A stretch of 64,000 bases of DNA from Tridacna crocea. Its lineage: Eukaryota; Mollusca; Bivalvia; Cardiida; Cardiidae. This document shows, one piece after another, positions 22,219-33,748 of the stretch. Below the pieces are notes generated by a model, which saw nothing but the letters and a program-made list of their open reading frames with translations, ran no database searches and was not told where the DNA came from. The stretch lies in NCBI GenBank assembly GCA_943736015.1, contig OX031059.1, positions 42,853,159-42,917,158 of the forward strand. Reading direction: 5' to 3'. A program made the translations under genes and the position numbers. Position 1 is the stretch's first letter. Each line of letters starts with the position of its first letter.

Positions 22219-22447
22219 TTAACTCTTTACCACACAATCCCAACTTTTAACAACCCTGAGAAAGAAGCCTTTAGAAAACATTGTGGGAAAAGGAGAAAAT
22301 GCTGGTTACCAGCATTTTCTCCTTTTCCCACAATGTTTTCTGCCCTAATCTAACTGAATTTCAGTTTTTCAGGCACATTTATTTTGTCGTCTGCAAATGC
22401 TTTCAATTTGGACTGGTCTAAAATTTTCTTGTGTGGTAAAGAGTTAA
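22219..22447 (+). mobile_element. TTAA element, type A (reference copy)
   Basis: 229 bp with intact TTAA at both ends. Left end CTCTTTACCACACAATCCC, then GACTTTTAAC-like and CCTGAGAAAGAAGCC segments. Central palindrome is AGAAAACATTGTGGGAAAAG on through GAGAAAATGCTGGT and inverse, then TTGTCGTCTGCAAATGCTTT and right end GTGTGGTAAAGAG. Non-coding. '+' means the CACAATCCC end is on the left. Confidence 0.85.
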
Positions 22448-22496
22448 GGCATTATTGAAATGAGATGAGCTATATATACACTGTGAAAAAGGGGGC

Positions 22497-22722
22497 TTAA
22501 CCCATTACCACACAATCCCGACTTTTAACAACCCTGAGAGAAGCCTTTTGAAAACATTTTGGGAAAAGGAGAAAATGCTGGTATCAGCATTTTCTCCTTT
22601 TCTCACAATGTTTTCTACCCTATCAAAGACAAAAATTGTTATTTAAGCTACATTTATTTTGTCGTCTGCAAATGCTTTCAATTTGGACTGGTGTAAAATT
22701 TCCTTGTGTGGTAAAGAGTTAA
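22497..22722 (+). mobile_element. TTAA element, type A
   Basis: Intact TTAA ends, 50 bp after the previous copy and in the same direction. Palindrome centre shortened to CTGGTATCAG. Confidence 0.85.
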
Positions 22723-23208
22723 TGTATTTGCAAAAAGCTTTGATCCATGGCAGCTTGAGCAGTCCACTGGTTTTCTCCTATTGAACTTTGTAAGTTCACT
22801 TGAGAGAAAACTAAGAACTTCAACCAGCCACATAGAATTAGAGAACTTTTGGATAAGTCGCAATAGATTTTGACCTAAAGGAAAAAGCAACATTTTCAAT
22901 ATAGCTACCTACAGATTTTAAACCTTTTCACCTTTTCACTGTGGATTGAGCTCTTGCTTGAGACCAGGAGTTCTATATGAGTTATCCTGCATCAATACTC
23001 GTCCAAAGTGGAAGTACTTTAATAGCAGACAGTGAATCCAAGGTGTCTCAAATTCTGAGGTTTGTCAAGAAAAGGGTAGAAAGTATCTTTCTTGTGGTCA
23101 TTAAATTTTCACCAGATGACAAACTGTAAGCATTTGCCGACAGCAAAATTAACTAGGGCTTAGATTCAGGAATTCAATGCCGAAAGGGTAGAAAACCTTT
23201 TGGGAAAA

Positions 23209-23254
23209 GGATTGATTGATTGATTGAGGATTGATTGGTTTATTGATTGATTGA
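23209..23254. repeat. TTGA/TGAT microsatellite
   Basis: Imperfect GATT/TTGA tetranucleotide run; it truncates a minus-orientation TTAA-element fragment whose GGGAAAAGGA runs directly into it. Confidence 0.7.
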
Positions 23255-23637
23255 TCTATTAGACCTCTTTCATCATTATTTCAGCCATATTACTTAAACA
23301 GCTTAAATATTCATGTATTTTCTGGGTTCCACCAGTACCAAGCTGGGGCTCTGAACTATCTTGCTGAAGGACATGTCAAGTGACATGCTCACACAAATGT
23401 TTCGCCCATGGGAATCAATAATGAATAAGCGCATAGAATTCAAAGTTGGTTACTTTCAAAAGCAGTAAACAGTAGAAGCTGTTCTTTATAACAATATTCC
23501 AATACAATGAAGGGACTGTTCCATGTTCACTTTTATCACCCCTCTCAAGTCCAGAAGAGATGTTTGAAATGAAAATGGACAAAATGCAGTCACATGACTG
23601 ACACAAGGTTATGAAATCAGCTTGTGGTCTTTGGTCA

Positions 23638-23866
23638 TGAACTCTTTACCATACAATCCCTACTTTTGACGACCCTGAGAAAGAAGCCGTTTGAAAACAC
23701 TGTGGGAAAAGGAGAAAATGCTGGTAACCAGCATTTTCTCCTTCTCCCACAATGTTTTCTATCCTCTTCAATACAAATTTCAAATTTTCAGTCACTTTTA
23801 TTATGTCGTCTGCAAATGTTTTCAATTTGGACCAGTCTAAAATTTTGTTGTTTGGTAACAAGTTAA
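23638..23866 (+). mobile_element. TTAA element, type A, near intact
   Basis: TGAACTCTTTACCATACAAT (left TTAA mutated) to TTTGGTAACAAGTTAA. Palindrome almost perfect. Confidence 0.8.
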
Positions 23867-23993
23867 AGGTAAAGAACTAAACTGCCTTCAACTGTTTGGC
23901 AATTAGTAACTTCCAATAGTATTTGGAGGTCTAAAGATAGCTTTTGCAGCTGAATGCAGAATGATTATTACTTATTGGCAACCTTTTTAATCC

Positions 23994-24168
23994 TTAACCC
24001 TTTAACAAAAAATCCCTGGTTTTTACAACACTGACAAAGAAGCCTTTTGAAAACATTGTGGGAAAAGGAGAAAATGCTGGTAACCAGCATCTTCTCCTCC
24101 CACAGTGTCATAAAAGTGATCTTCCCCTCAGGTCACTAAAATTTGAGATTGTTTGGTTAAGGGTTTAA
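23994..24168 (+). mobile_element. internally deleted TTAA element
   Basis: TTAACCCTTTAACAAAAAAT at left and GTTTGGTTAAGGGTTTAA at right; the right arm joins early to an opposite-type end (CTCAGGTCACTAAAATTTGA). Confidence 0.7.
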
Positions 24169-25243
24169 CAGTCCTTATAACATCGTAATTCTGGCAAACT
24201 TGTCACAAAACCAGGGGAAGACCCGTTCTATTCAAGTATGCATCTAAATTTAGATCTACAGGATTCTTACCGAAAAAAAAGTTTCTTTGCTGACTAACTC
24301 TTCTTGATTTGTACATAAATGAGTGTCATGTGACCTCAAAATGTCCAAAATGCACAAGGAGTTTGCCAATGCTAAGATTTGACTTGCAAGCTTCTCAATA
24401 CATGTAACTACTATGCACAATTCTGACTGGCAAGGGAGCTGTAACTGAGACAACTTGAACATTTTTGTAAAAGGATAACAGTACTGTAACAATAGTTACA
24501 CTTTCAAGTATTTTATTTTCAGTATATAATTAAAAAGACATACATACAGGAATAAGCATAGGAAGTCAGTTATCATATATAGAAAATCAGACTGGCAAAA
24601 GAAAAAACAACATTTACCTATGGTTCAAACTTCAGAAATACAGTACATTTATGCATCAATTGGTGCCAAAATATCCATCTCTATGTCACTCACCTGGAAA
24701 GACAACCTCACCCTCCCCCACCTCCCAGCCCCAGTCAAAGTAGAAAAGAGGATGTGGGAATCCTCTTCTATATGTACATGGTGCACTGTTGTTTGATTAT
24801 GGTTTTATAGGACTCCCGTAACTTTTAGTAAGTATTTGCATGGTAGATTAAGATCAGACCAAAAATTACAAAGAATGAAGATATTCTTTTAGGTTTTGAC
24901 AAAATGAGCCATGAAATGGCAATACTTTGGTCACTTACTGACTTTATTTAAAAAATTAATTACATTTTATGGTACTGAGAAGGGTAATGATATAAAAGCA
25001 AAAAGGACATAAAAAAAAAAGAAAGAATAAGAAAGTTTGCCAATGGTTTCTAAAAATGAGTACAAACATACAGTGTGTTTCAAAATGTATGTTACTCTTT
25101 CAAAAAATCAGTATATTGTTTTTAAACCAGATGAAACATTGAGACTTATACCATTTAGTAATACCATTACCCAATAATTTTAGTAAAGTAAAGAATAAAG
25201 TTTTAAAACATGCACAATAATTATGTAAGGTAACAATGAACAA
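24169..25243. other. no gene called
   Basis: The minus strand at about 24690-24775 has a Trp/Gly-rich open stretch next to CCAG/GTGAGT. I saw no supporting exon and did not call it. Confidence 0.4.
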
Positions 25244-25472
25244 TTAACCCTTTACTCCATAGATACTCATTTCTACGCATTGCTTGTTGGAGCTTTTGGA
25301 AAATGTTGTGGCAAAAGGTGAAATTGCTCGTGACGAGCAATTTCACCTTTTGCCACAATGTTTTCTATGCTATCAAAAGGCATCATATACACATAAGAAA
25401 CAGCTTTATCCTTGCTGTTATTCAGGGTCAATTAGAGATACCATAGAAATGCCTTATGGGGTAAAGGGTTAA
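25244..25472 (+). mobile_element. TTAA element, type B
   Basis: TTAACCCTTTACTCCATAG at left, TATGGGGTAAAGGGTTAA at right. The palindrome GTGGCAAAAGGTGAAATTGC is perfect around CTCGTGACGAG. Shares the internal TTAGAGATACCATAGAAATG block with 54965-55193, in the opposite orientation. Confidence 0.85.
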
Positions 25473-26549
25473 GGTGGCTATTGCCTTTCAAAACTAAACT
25501 GATATACATCAAATGACAATCGTTTTGATGCCACACTGCGGTCTCTCCACAAAATTTTCCTTCTTTTTTTCTGCACTTCTAGGCTGTGAACAGTCTCAGC
25601 TCAAGATTTATTAATCACTCAAGCTCACCTGTTGTTCAAGGCTAAAGTTTATGCACATTAACGTAGAGAAACAAAAAAAAACCCAAAGTCCTTCAAGCTT
25701 AACATGTCCATTGGGGGTTATGGTCACCCTTTTTTCAAGATCATAAGATATCTTTAAATCTGAAGAAGGTCCACCAAACAAAAGATGGGCTCAAGGTATC
25801 ACAAGTTCCAGAGTGAGAAAGGTCCACATAATTTATGGAGATCGATGAAGTGGAATTTCATTAGAGACTGAGTGCATGGCAACATAAAAATTGACATAAT
25901 TTCAATTGTAAACCAATGTCTTTTGAAAAATTCTAGCCATTCTTAATTGTTACCTTACATGCAATGATGCAGTACATGTCATAAAACAGTGGTCTTAACC
26001 TTATTAAATGGTATGAATTTTATTCAATAATTATTATCAATATGCCTTAGGATAAGACACTTAGGAGCCCTAGCATAGTACCAGTGAAACCAAAGACATG
26101 CATGAATAAGTGAGCTGTAACTATCAGATGTCTGTATCAATCAATCGATTGATTAATCAATCAATCAGTCACAAATTAGGCATTTTGGTTTGTGTAACAT
26201 TTATTATGAAATACCGTGTAATTTCATTTGGGCATCTTCAGAAGAATTTATCATTACATGATCATTATCTAAAAAAACTCCCAATGCTCTCTATTCTACT
26301 CGAAAACATAACCAAAGACCACTCAGACAAATGATGATAATAAAGGAAATATGAATTCACAAAATACAGCTTGCTGCCGCAGTTTTTACATAGTCTAGAA
26401 TAAAACCAGCAATTTCAAGCTATAACTTTCTGTTTCTTATAATAGGATTTACTTAAGTACATCTCACTGCCACATGAAATTGGTAGGATAAACACACCTG
26501 TCATATCCAAATTGAAAGCATTTTGCTGATGACCAAAAAAAATTCTGTA
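25473..26549. other. no gene called
   Basis: A strong plus-strand acceptor-like site (CTTTTTTTCTGCACTTCTAG, 25564-25583) precedes a 20-codon open stretch; unsupported. 26138-26170 has an AATCAATC/GATTGATT palindromic run. Confidence 0.4.
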
Positions 26550-26771
26550 TTAACCCTTCACCAAACAATCCCTGGTTTTTCAACCCTATATAGAAACTTT
26601 TTGAAAACATTGTGGGAAAAGCAGAAAATGCTAGTAACCAGCATTTTCTCCTTTTCCCCCCAGTGTTTTCTACCATGCCTGAAACGAATTTCAGTTTTTG
26701 AGTTACCGGTATTTTTATTTTGTTGTCTCCAAGTGCTTTCAGTTTGGACTAGTTGTTTGGTAAAGGGTTTA
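26550..26771 (+). mobile_element. TTAA element, type A
   Basis: TTAACCCTTCACCAAACAAT to GTTTGGTAAAGGGTTTA. Palindrome with several changes (GCTAGTAACCAGC). Confidence 0.75.
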
Positions 26772-26794
26772 AACCGAAATTTATTTTAGTATGA

Positions 26795-27151
26795 ATAGAA
26801 AATAAAGCTGGAAGAGGAGAAAATGATGGTTATATGCAATTTCTTCTTTTCCTGCAATTTTTTCAACAGAAACCATTTCTTTCTCGGGGTCAGACAGTAA
26901 AGATAGTTTGGCAAAGGGTTAATTCTTTACCACACAATCCCAACTTTTAGCAACCCTGAGAAAGAAGCCTTTCGAAAACATTGTGGGAAAAGGAGAAAAT
27001 GCTGGTAACCAGCACTGTCTCCTTTTCCCACAATGTTTTATACCCTGCCTGAAACAACTTTCAATTTTTCAATCATATTCAATTTGTCGTTTGCAAATTT
27101 ATGCTTTCAGTTTTGACTAGTCTAAAATTTTCTTGTGTGGTAAAGAGTTAA
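26795..27151. mobile_element. - fragment and + copy sharing one TTAA
   Basis: 26795-26922 is the end of a minus copy; its terminal TTAA (26919-26922) is also the left TTAA of a complete plus copy ending TGTGGTAAAGAGTTAA at 27151. Confidence 0.8.
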
Positions 27152-27551
27152 ATAATCTACAAGTTACAAAATTTATAAACTTCATGTGCATAGTGTTTTC
27201 TATGAGAGCGACTACATGCCATTTTACAAGCATGAAAACAGAAAGGTTAATTTTTATCTAGTAGGTAGAACATTGAGCTCAAACTTACAACCTCTTTTAT
27301 ACAACCTGTCTAAGTCGCAAAACTACCTGAACATTGGTAGTTTCATTTGTAATAATGGTTCAGTATAAGGTAAAATTGACTCCGTACCAAACAACTAAAA
27401 ACTTTAGGCTTCCCTTTATTATATGTAATGTATTTTGTCTATTGTCCTTGAAATGAAATTTTCCATTATATGGTTTCTGATCACCCAAAAGCTTATCTTG
27501 AGTTCTTTTCTTTGTACCTTGCCCCATATTGCAGATTCAGGGGCAACCCTT

Positions 27552-28079
27552 GATCTTTATCATACAATCCCTTGTTTCACAACCCTGGAAAAGAAGGCTT
27601 CAGAAGGCTTTGCGGTAAAGAGACTTCGGGACATGGCCAATAGTCAGTGAATTAGGTTAAAATAAGGAACACCTGCAGATATCAAAATTCAAAAAATTTA
27701 CATGCATAACTACGCATCATAGAGGTTCACTGCGGCTAGTTTGAACTTATCATGCAGTGAAAACTGTAAGAGGAGTTGCCTGCAACAGAAATTGCTAACA
27801 GGCGAGCCGTAACCAGCATTTTCTCCTTTTCCCACAATGCTTCTACCCTATTAACCCTTTACCAAACAATCCCTGGTTTTTAAAACCCAGCAGAAGAAGC
27901 CTTCTGAAAACATTGAGTGAAAAGAAGAAAATGCTGGTAACCAGCATTTTCTCCTTTTCCGACAATGTTTTCTACCCTTCACAAAAGAAATTTCGAATTT
28001 TTAGTCACTATTATCTTGTCATCTGCAAATGCTTTTGATCTGGCCAAACTTAAATTTCTGTCGTCTGGTAATGAGTTAA
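27552..28079 (+). mobile_element. two fragments and a complete + TTAA element
   Basis: 27552-27640 and 27805-27850 are fragments (CAATCCCTTGTTTC; ACCAGCATTTTCTCCTTTTC). The complete copy is 27851-28079, TTAACCCTTTACCAAACAAT to TCTGGTAATGAGTTAA. Confidence 0.75.
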
Positions 28080-28129
28080 AGAGCTAAAGCTAATTTGTAC
28101 CAATTCTTAAATTGTGGTCTGCTTTATGC

Positions 28130-28433
28130 TCTCAGTTTGAAAGAGTCTAAAATTTGTCATTTTAGACAGGTTAAACAGCATTTTCCCATTTTTCCAATGT
28201 TTTCAGAAACTTTCTTTCACATGGACATTCAAACATAGGGGTGTGTGGTTAAGGGTTAACCCTTTTCCACACCGTTGTGGGAAGAAAGAGAAAAACGCTG
28301 GTAACCAACAATTTCCTCCTTTCCCACAATATTTTCTCATCTTTTACAGACAAATCCCATTACTGTTGCCACATGTCTTTTAAAATTCTTCCATTCTGGA
28401 TGTGTAAAGTTTTGTTGTGTGGTAAAGAGTTTA
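28130..28433. mobile_element. worn TTAA-element copies
   Basis: 28130-28258 keeps only pieces of the right half and an end. 28255-28433 lacks the left spacer (CCACACCGTTGTGGGAAGAA) but keeps AACGCTGGTAACCAACAATT and GTGTGGTAAAGAGTTTA. Confidence 0.6.
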
Positions 28434-28568
28434 TTCAATATAATATTATGCATTATGAAAATAGATTGCCAGTAAGGAGTTATGCCCAAATGACTAAGTA
28501 TACATTATGAACTATAAAATCATGACAATGTTTTGATGTACAATGTGTTTAAGACCTTAGAAAGCAGC

Positions 28569-28796
28569 TTAACCCATTACCACACAATCCCTACTTTTGA
28601 CGCCCCTGAGAAAGACGCCTTTTGAAAACACTGTGGGAAAAGGAGAAAATGCTGGTAACCAGCATTTTCTCCTTTTCCCACAGTGTTTTCTACCCTTCCC
28701 AGAACAAATTTCTTTTTTCAGTCACCTTTATTTTGTCGTCTGCAAATGCTTTCAATTTGGACCATTCAAAAATTTTCTCATGTGGTAATGAGTTAA
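28569..28796 (+). mobile_element. TTAA element, type A, near intact
   Basis: TTAACCCATTACCACACAAT to CATGTGGTAATGAGTTAA. The palindrome has matched changes in both arms (AACACTGTGGG / CCCACAGTGTT). Confidence 0.85.
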
Positions 28797-28978
28797 GTAG
28801 CATCAGTAAACAAGCATATTCTCTTATTTCATCCAAATTATGATAACTGTGCATTTGAGACAGAAATCTAATACATGTATATAATTACATGTATATTTCA
28901 ACATTTTAATCATTTTTTTATTACATTTTTTTGATAAATCAACTATACCATAGTAGTACTAGTATAAAAAAAAGTTGA

Positions 28979-29710
28979 ATCAAGAGAGCCATAATGGGCC
29001 TGAATGTGCTCACCTGAGCATTTTAATCAAACATGACCCATTTTCAATCTTTTCCCGTCATTATGACAAACATTCTAACAAGCTTTCATGGAGTGAATAT
29101 TTGACCTCTACCTTGTATAGGGGCTTTTTTTCTAGAACTGCTCTCAGTGACCTGCTTTTAAGCCCAAAATAGCTCATTTTAACATTGAAGACAAACATCT
29201 TGACAAACTTTCATGAGTATTTGACTGAAAATGTAACCTCTGTAGCATACACATGGTTTTCTAGTGACATAGTCTTTGACCAGACATGACTCACTTTCAA
29301 ACTTGTCTAAAGCAATATCAATGCAAACATTCTGACAAATCTTCAAGAAAACTGACCTAAAATAATGGCCTCTAGAGCATACACAATTTTTTTTTAAGAT
29401 TTGATCTAGAGATCATATTTTTTACCTGACTATGATTTTCACACTTGAGATATCAAGACCAACATTTTGACAAATTTTCACCTGTGCTGGACTAAAAATG
29501 TGGCCTCTAGAGCATATACAAAGTCTTTCAAAGACATGATCTAGACATGGGTTTTCACCAAACATGACTAAGTTTCATGAGTATCAAACACAAAATGTGG
29601 TGTCTATAGCCCCGGTTGGTATTACACTACAAACAATGTACACCGCAAAATGGCCAGAGCGCAATCACAAAAGCTCACAGTGAGCACTTTGTTCTCTGTT
29701 GAGCTAAAAA
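28979..29710 (+). mobile_element. Helentron-like element H5 (complete, diverged core)
   Basis: 5' AGAGCCATAATGGGCCT then GTGCTCACCTGAG; 3' CACAAAAGCTCACAGTGAGC, then GAGCACTTTGTTCTC and GTTGAGCTAAAAAA. Core units of about 120-150 bp carry GACAAACATTCTGACAAA and GGCCTCTAGAGCATA landmarks unlike the other subfamilies. Confidence 0.65.
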
Positions 29711-30298
29711 AGTGGTTAAACATGCTAACAGAATAAAGTATTGTACTTCCTTTCTACACAATGCTCTCTTAAATTCTTCATGATGCAAAAGAATTTATGG
29801 CAAACCAACTGACAACAAACATCAACTGTTTGCATACAACAAATTACATTTGGATCAAATTACTTTCCAAACAAGCTTTCTTCTTAATGGATAAAAATAC
29901 ATGAAATGGTTTAGTATAATGTTTAATACTGATAAAACTGTCGATCTAGTTGTTTAGTCTTATCCTAAGTTGGTACTTAGTCTAAATTAGGAAGAGTCTA
30001 CATCATTTGACTTTTTTTCTTTCAATCAAAGTGTGCTTTTATTAAAAATCGATACATGTACTTGTAAAAAAGCTGTATCTCTTCTGCCAGTAAATGTACA
30101 AAAACAGAATAAAAAGAAAACATAACCATTCTATTAAGTAAAAGAAAACTTAACCATTCTATTAAGTAAACATTTCACTGGCAAAATTATCAATAATTCA
30201 ATGACCAACATCAATTTGGTTGATGAAATAATGTAATACGGTAGATAGCAATACAGAAAAGCCAAGCATCATTTTTTAGAAATGGTCTTCTTTCCATG
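29711..30298. other. no feature recognised
   Basis: AT-rich, with a tandem pair of AACCATTCTATTAAGTAAA near 30124-30170. Confidence 0.5.
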
Positions 30299-30379
30299 GT
30301 GATTTATTGTTAAATAAACCACAGTTGTGAGTTACAATAAGTAATTCATTCATTGCACCTCATAACTCACAACATCGTT

Positions 30380-30870
30380 TATTGAACAATAAACCACAAA
30401 AGAAAAAGATTATTTCCATTCTTACATGACCAACTCTTGATGAAAGGTAAACAAGTTCATACTAAGCGTATAAACATAGATGCAGATTATATTCCATTGA
30501 ATAACTTACATACTTTCTTATATATAATGACATCACTCTACATAGAATGACGTCATTCTATATAAAAAACAATGCAGATTCTAACACGACAGGCGAATTC
30601 CGCTCTGTAAACACTGTGCAACGAAAGCGTGGTAAAATCTGCAACAATCCATGCAGAATGACATCATTCTATATCGAGTGACGTCATTCTGTATATAGTA
30701 AAGAAAGTGAGCTATTCAATGGGACATAATCTTCATCTGCATTTTTACTTAAAGATGAACTTGTTTTCCTTTAATTAAGAATATGTCATGTTAGAATCCA
30801 AAAAATCTTCTTTCTAGCATGGTTTATCATTCAATACATGGATCCATGGTGATCAGATAAACCAACTTCC
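30380..30870. repeat. fold-back element with CRE-like palindromes
   Basis: Left and right arms of about 200 bp are inverse copies: CTTACATGACC to TTCCATTGAATAACTTACAT on the left, matched by the complement of TTCAATGGGACATAATCTTC to GTCATGTTAG on the right. Near the centre lie AGAATGACGTCATTCT (30544), AGAATGACATCATTCT (30655) and AGTGACGTCATTCT (30677). A smaller inverted pair (TTTATTGTTAAATAAACCAC and TTTATTGAACAATAAACCAC) lies at 30299-30405. Confidence 0.65.
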
Positions 30871-30896
30871 TTAGTTACTGTTGCCAAGGGCTCACA

Positions 30897-31173
30897 AACA
30901 AACACAGTCAATACATATACAGTATAGTAGATAGGCTACTTAAAATCATGCTGTCATGGATGTTTCTCTCAATAAAATTTCGAAAAAAATATTTTGTCCC
31001 TTATAAAACATATCGGTGTGTAAATTTGTTCAAGCATCTTAAATTACTTATCGAGAATCTATCATCGACAGAAATATACGATTAAAATAATATTTTTTCC
31101 GAAATTTTATTGATATTCATGACAGCACTATTTAGTAGCCTATCTGCTATACTGTATGTGTATTGACTGCGTT
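30897..31173. mobile_element. fold-back element, ~100-bp arms (CAAACRCAGTCAATAC ends)
   Basis: The left arm begins ACAAACACAGTCAATACAT and runs through AGATAGGCTACT to CAATAAAATTTCG. The right arm (31081-31173) is its inverse, ending GTATTGACTGCGTTTG. A roughly 80-bp AT-rich centre separates the arms. Confidence 0.7.
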
Positions 31174-31208
31174 TGTTTCCTATAACAAGTGACGTCATTC
31201 TGTATATA

Positions 31209-31315
31209 GTAATTGAAAGCATTTGCAGATGACAAAATAAACATAACTCAAAAACTGAATACTGTTTCCAGGAGGGTAGAAAACATTGTGGGAAAAGGAG
31301 AAATTACACCTTTCA
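31209..31315 (-). mobile_element. 5' half of a - TTAA element
   Basis: AATTGAAAGCATTTGCAGAT to GAAAACATTGTGGGAAAAGG; broken at the palindrome centre. Confidence 0.65.
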
Positions 31316-31366
31316 TTTGTAAGAGAGAAAAATATATGTATGTATGTACATTTTCATCAATGTAAA

Positions 31367-32537
31367 AACAAGAGGGCAATGATGGCCCTATATTGCTTAA
31401 CTGGTGTTCAAATAAACATATCATGCACATTATCGCAGACAGAGACATTCACCATACAAGTTTGTATGGCAATAAAGTTCAGTGTCAAAACCCTTCCACA
31501 AAAAAAGTAATGTTTTGTTCAAAATGCAAAGATGATCAGAACGAAAACAAGCAGGTCTAATAAAGTATCATTTAAACCATATTTCAAGGAAATCTAACAA
31601 AGTGTGCTTTGATATTAAAATTTTTCAAAACTTGAATAGCAGAAACTTTTTATTCAATGGCATGAATGGTTGAGTTCTTGAACAAAAAAATATAAACGGT
31701 ACAAACCTCACTTGATAGTAAATATTCAACTCATATGAGCGAAACAATTAGCATCATATTAAATCACTCTCATCTAAACCTGAACATTATTGGAGAAACT
31801 TGAATACACTACACCCACCATGTTAAAGAGCAGTTTGATAATCAAGAGAGGAAAATAGTAAAAAATTATGTGTACATGTTATGAGTCATCAGGAATTATT
31901 TTCCATGATACAGTGTATAAGCTTGTCATAATTGACTTTATGGGCTACAAGAAGATTTTCAAATACTTTCTTTATTAGCCTATGTAAAAAAATTTACCTC
32001 AAAGGCTGACACCGGGGCTATAGTTTTAACAATCTGACTACAGGGGCACTATATGAAGTTAACAGCAAAACTTTTGTAACTTGGAGATTACAACTGGGAG
32101 GACTCTTTCAGGTTTTTGAGCCATAGGCCCATCTAAAACGTTTTGACCCCCACAACTTTTGACACCGATTTGTAAAATTTGGTAGCCCTGTGTCTTATGG
32201 TAAGAAATTTTAAGATTTCACTCTATCAACCAATCTTTTTACTTGTGACACCCAGATGGAGCAAATTTTGACCCAAAGGCTGTAATCTGAAGAATTTTGG
32301 TATAGGTCTAATAAATGAAGCTATACACTAAACTTTGTAATGCTAGGCCTAATAGTTTCGGACGAGAAGATTTTCAACATTTTCTAGTTTTGTTAAAAGT
32401 TCTTTCAAGAAATGAGACTGTGTTGGAAATTGGATGGGTAATTCAGAGCAGATGTTCTCACGCAAACAATGCTGCACACACAGCTAAAACAGGGCCTTGA
32501 CATAGCCTCACTGCCCTTCTACCAGCAGTACTAAAAA
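31367..32537 (+). mobile_element. Helentron-like element H6 (degraded)
   Basis: 5' AGGGCAATGATGGCCCT then TTGCTTAACTGG. Worn core units are visible from about 31990 to 32400 (TTTTGACCCAAAGGCTGTAA, GGTATAGGTCTAATAAATGA). 3' end CCTTGACATAGCCTCACTG followed by CAGCAGTACTAAAAA. Confidence 0.5.
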
Positions 32538-33107
32538 TTGTGGCACAGCAGGCAATAAATATAATTAAAAGCTTTTGTCCCATTACCTGTCTACTGAAGA
32601 TATATAAACTGTTGTTATAGAAATGGATCTTGACCCTTCAATGCTTTTCACAATTTGTAGCTAGTGTAAATCTACATTAGAAGATCCACAAGATTAGTCT
32701 TAATCTTTCATTTACATTGCCATCTCTATAGAGTCATTTTGAACTTACACAATACCGGTATCAAAATTAAAAATACTCAGATCTTATTTCTAGACTGTAA
32801 ATGGGTTTAATTTGGCTTAAATATCTTTTTGTTTCAAGTTTGCCAGCCGAAACAGACATAAGGAATAGAAAGATATACTTCAATGTAAGAGACATGCACA
32901 ACATTTTTACATAAAAAGAAGTTCATCTAAAAGACTAAAATGTACTAATTTATATACTCTATGAAAAGCAAACGTATAATAATTTCAACACAAAAGTTAA
33001 CGAAGAAGATTTCTAATGAAAACAAAAAAAACCACTCTATTGTAGTGCAAATCAAAATTACGGTAATGTAGTTTTTGATTGCATGTTCAAAGCCAAAAGC
33101 TATCCAA
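32538..33107. other. no feature recognised
   Basis: AT-rich sequence between H6 and the next TTAA element. Confidence 0.5.
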
Positions 33108-33223
33108 CTCTTTTATCAAACAACAAAATTTTTGTTACTAGCATTTTCTCCTTTTCCCAAAATGTTTTCAGAAGGCTTCATCATCAGGGTCTTTAAAAAC
33201 GGAATTGTGTGGTAAAGGGTTAA
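33108..33223 (-). mobile_element. internally deleted - TTAA element
   Basis: AACTCTTTTATCAAACAACA then directly GTTACTAGCATTTTCTCC to GTGTGGTAAAGGGTTAA. Confidence 0.7.
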
Positions 33224-33523
33224 ATGTAACTCCTTTCATAAATGTAGATATATTTCGAATTCCTCTGATTTTTGCTGTATTTCTAATAGAGAGCATTTAT
33301 ATTTAATTCCTGTTTCGTTAAGACAAAATTTTATGCAAGTAGCACATTGGCCTATTTAAAATGGTTGTCTGTTTTCCACATAATGGTTGCATGACTCATG
33401 GATGCATATCTATTTTAATAACATGGTACAATCCACATAAGCAGTTCAGATCACACAATAGGCACTTGATACAAAAGTTTTGATAGCATATTAACTATTC
33501 ATAGTAGGAAAAAAAGCCAGCCA

Positions 33524-33748
33524 GCTAATTCTTTACCACACAATCCCGACTTTTGATTACCACAATCCAGAACCTTTTTCAAAGCATTGTCGGCAAAGGA
33601 AAAAAATGCTTATAATTAGCATTTTTCCCATTTCCCACTATCTTTTCTTCCCTATCAAAGGCAAATTACATCATATGAGCCTATGCTGCATTTTAGGTCT
33701 GCAAAGAATTTGAGACACATAAAATTTTGTTGTCTGGTAAAGGGTTAA
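33524..33748 (+). mobile_element. TTAA element, type A, diverged
   Basis: CTAATTCTTTACCACACAAT to TGTCTGGTAAAGGGTTAA. Palindrome reduced to AAATGCTTATAATTAGCATT. Confidence 0.7.

Noticed and set aside
24690..24790. Minus-strand Trp/Gly-rich stretch next to a CAG/GTGAGT donor as an exon
   Set aside because: Short, purine-rich composition, no convincing acceptor or neighbouring exon.
25560..25645. Plus-strand exon after a strong acceptor-like site
   Set aside because: Only about 20 codons to a stop, and no other support.
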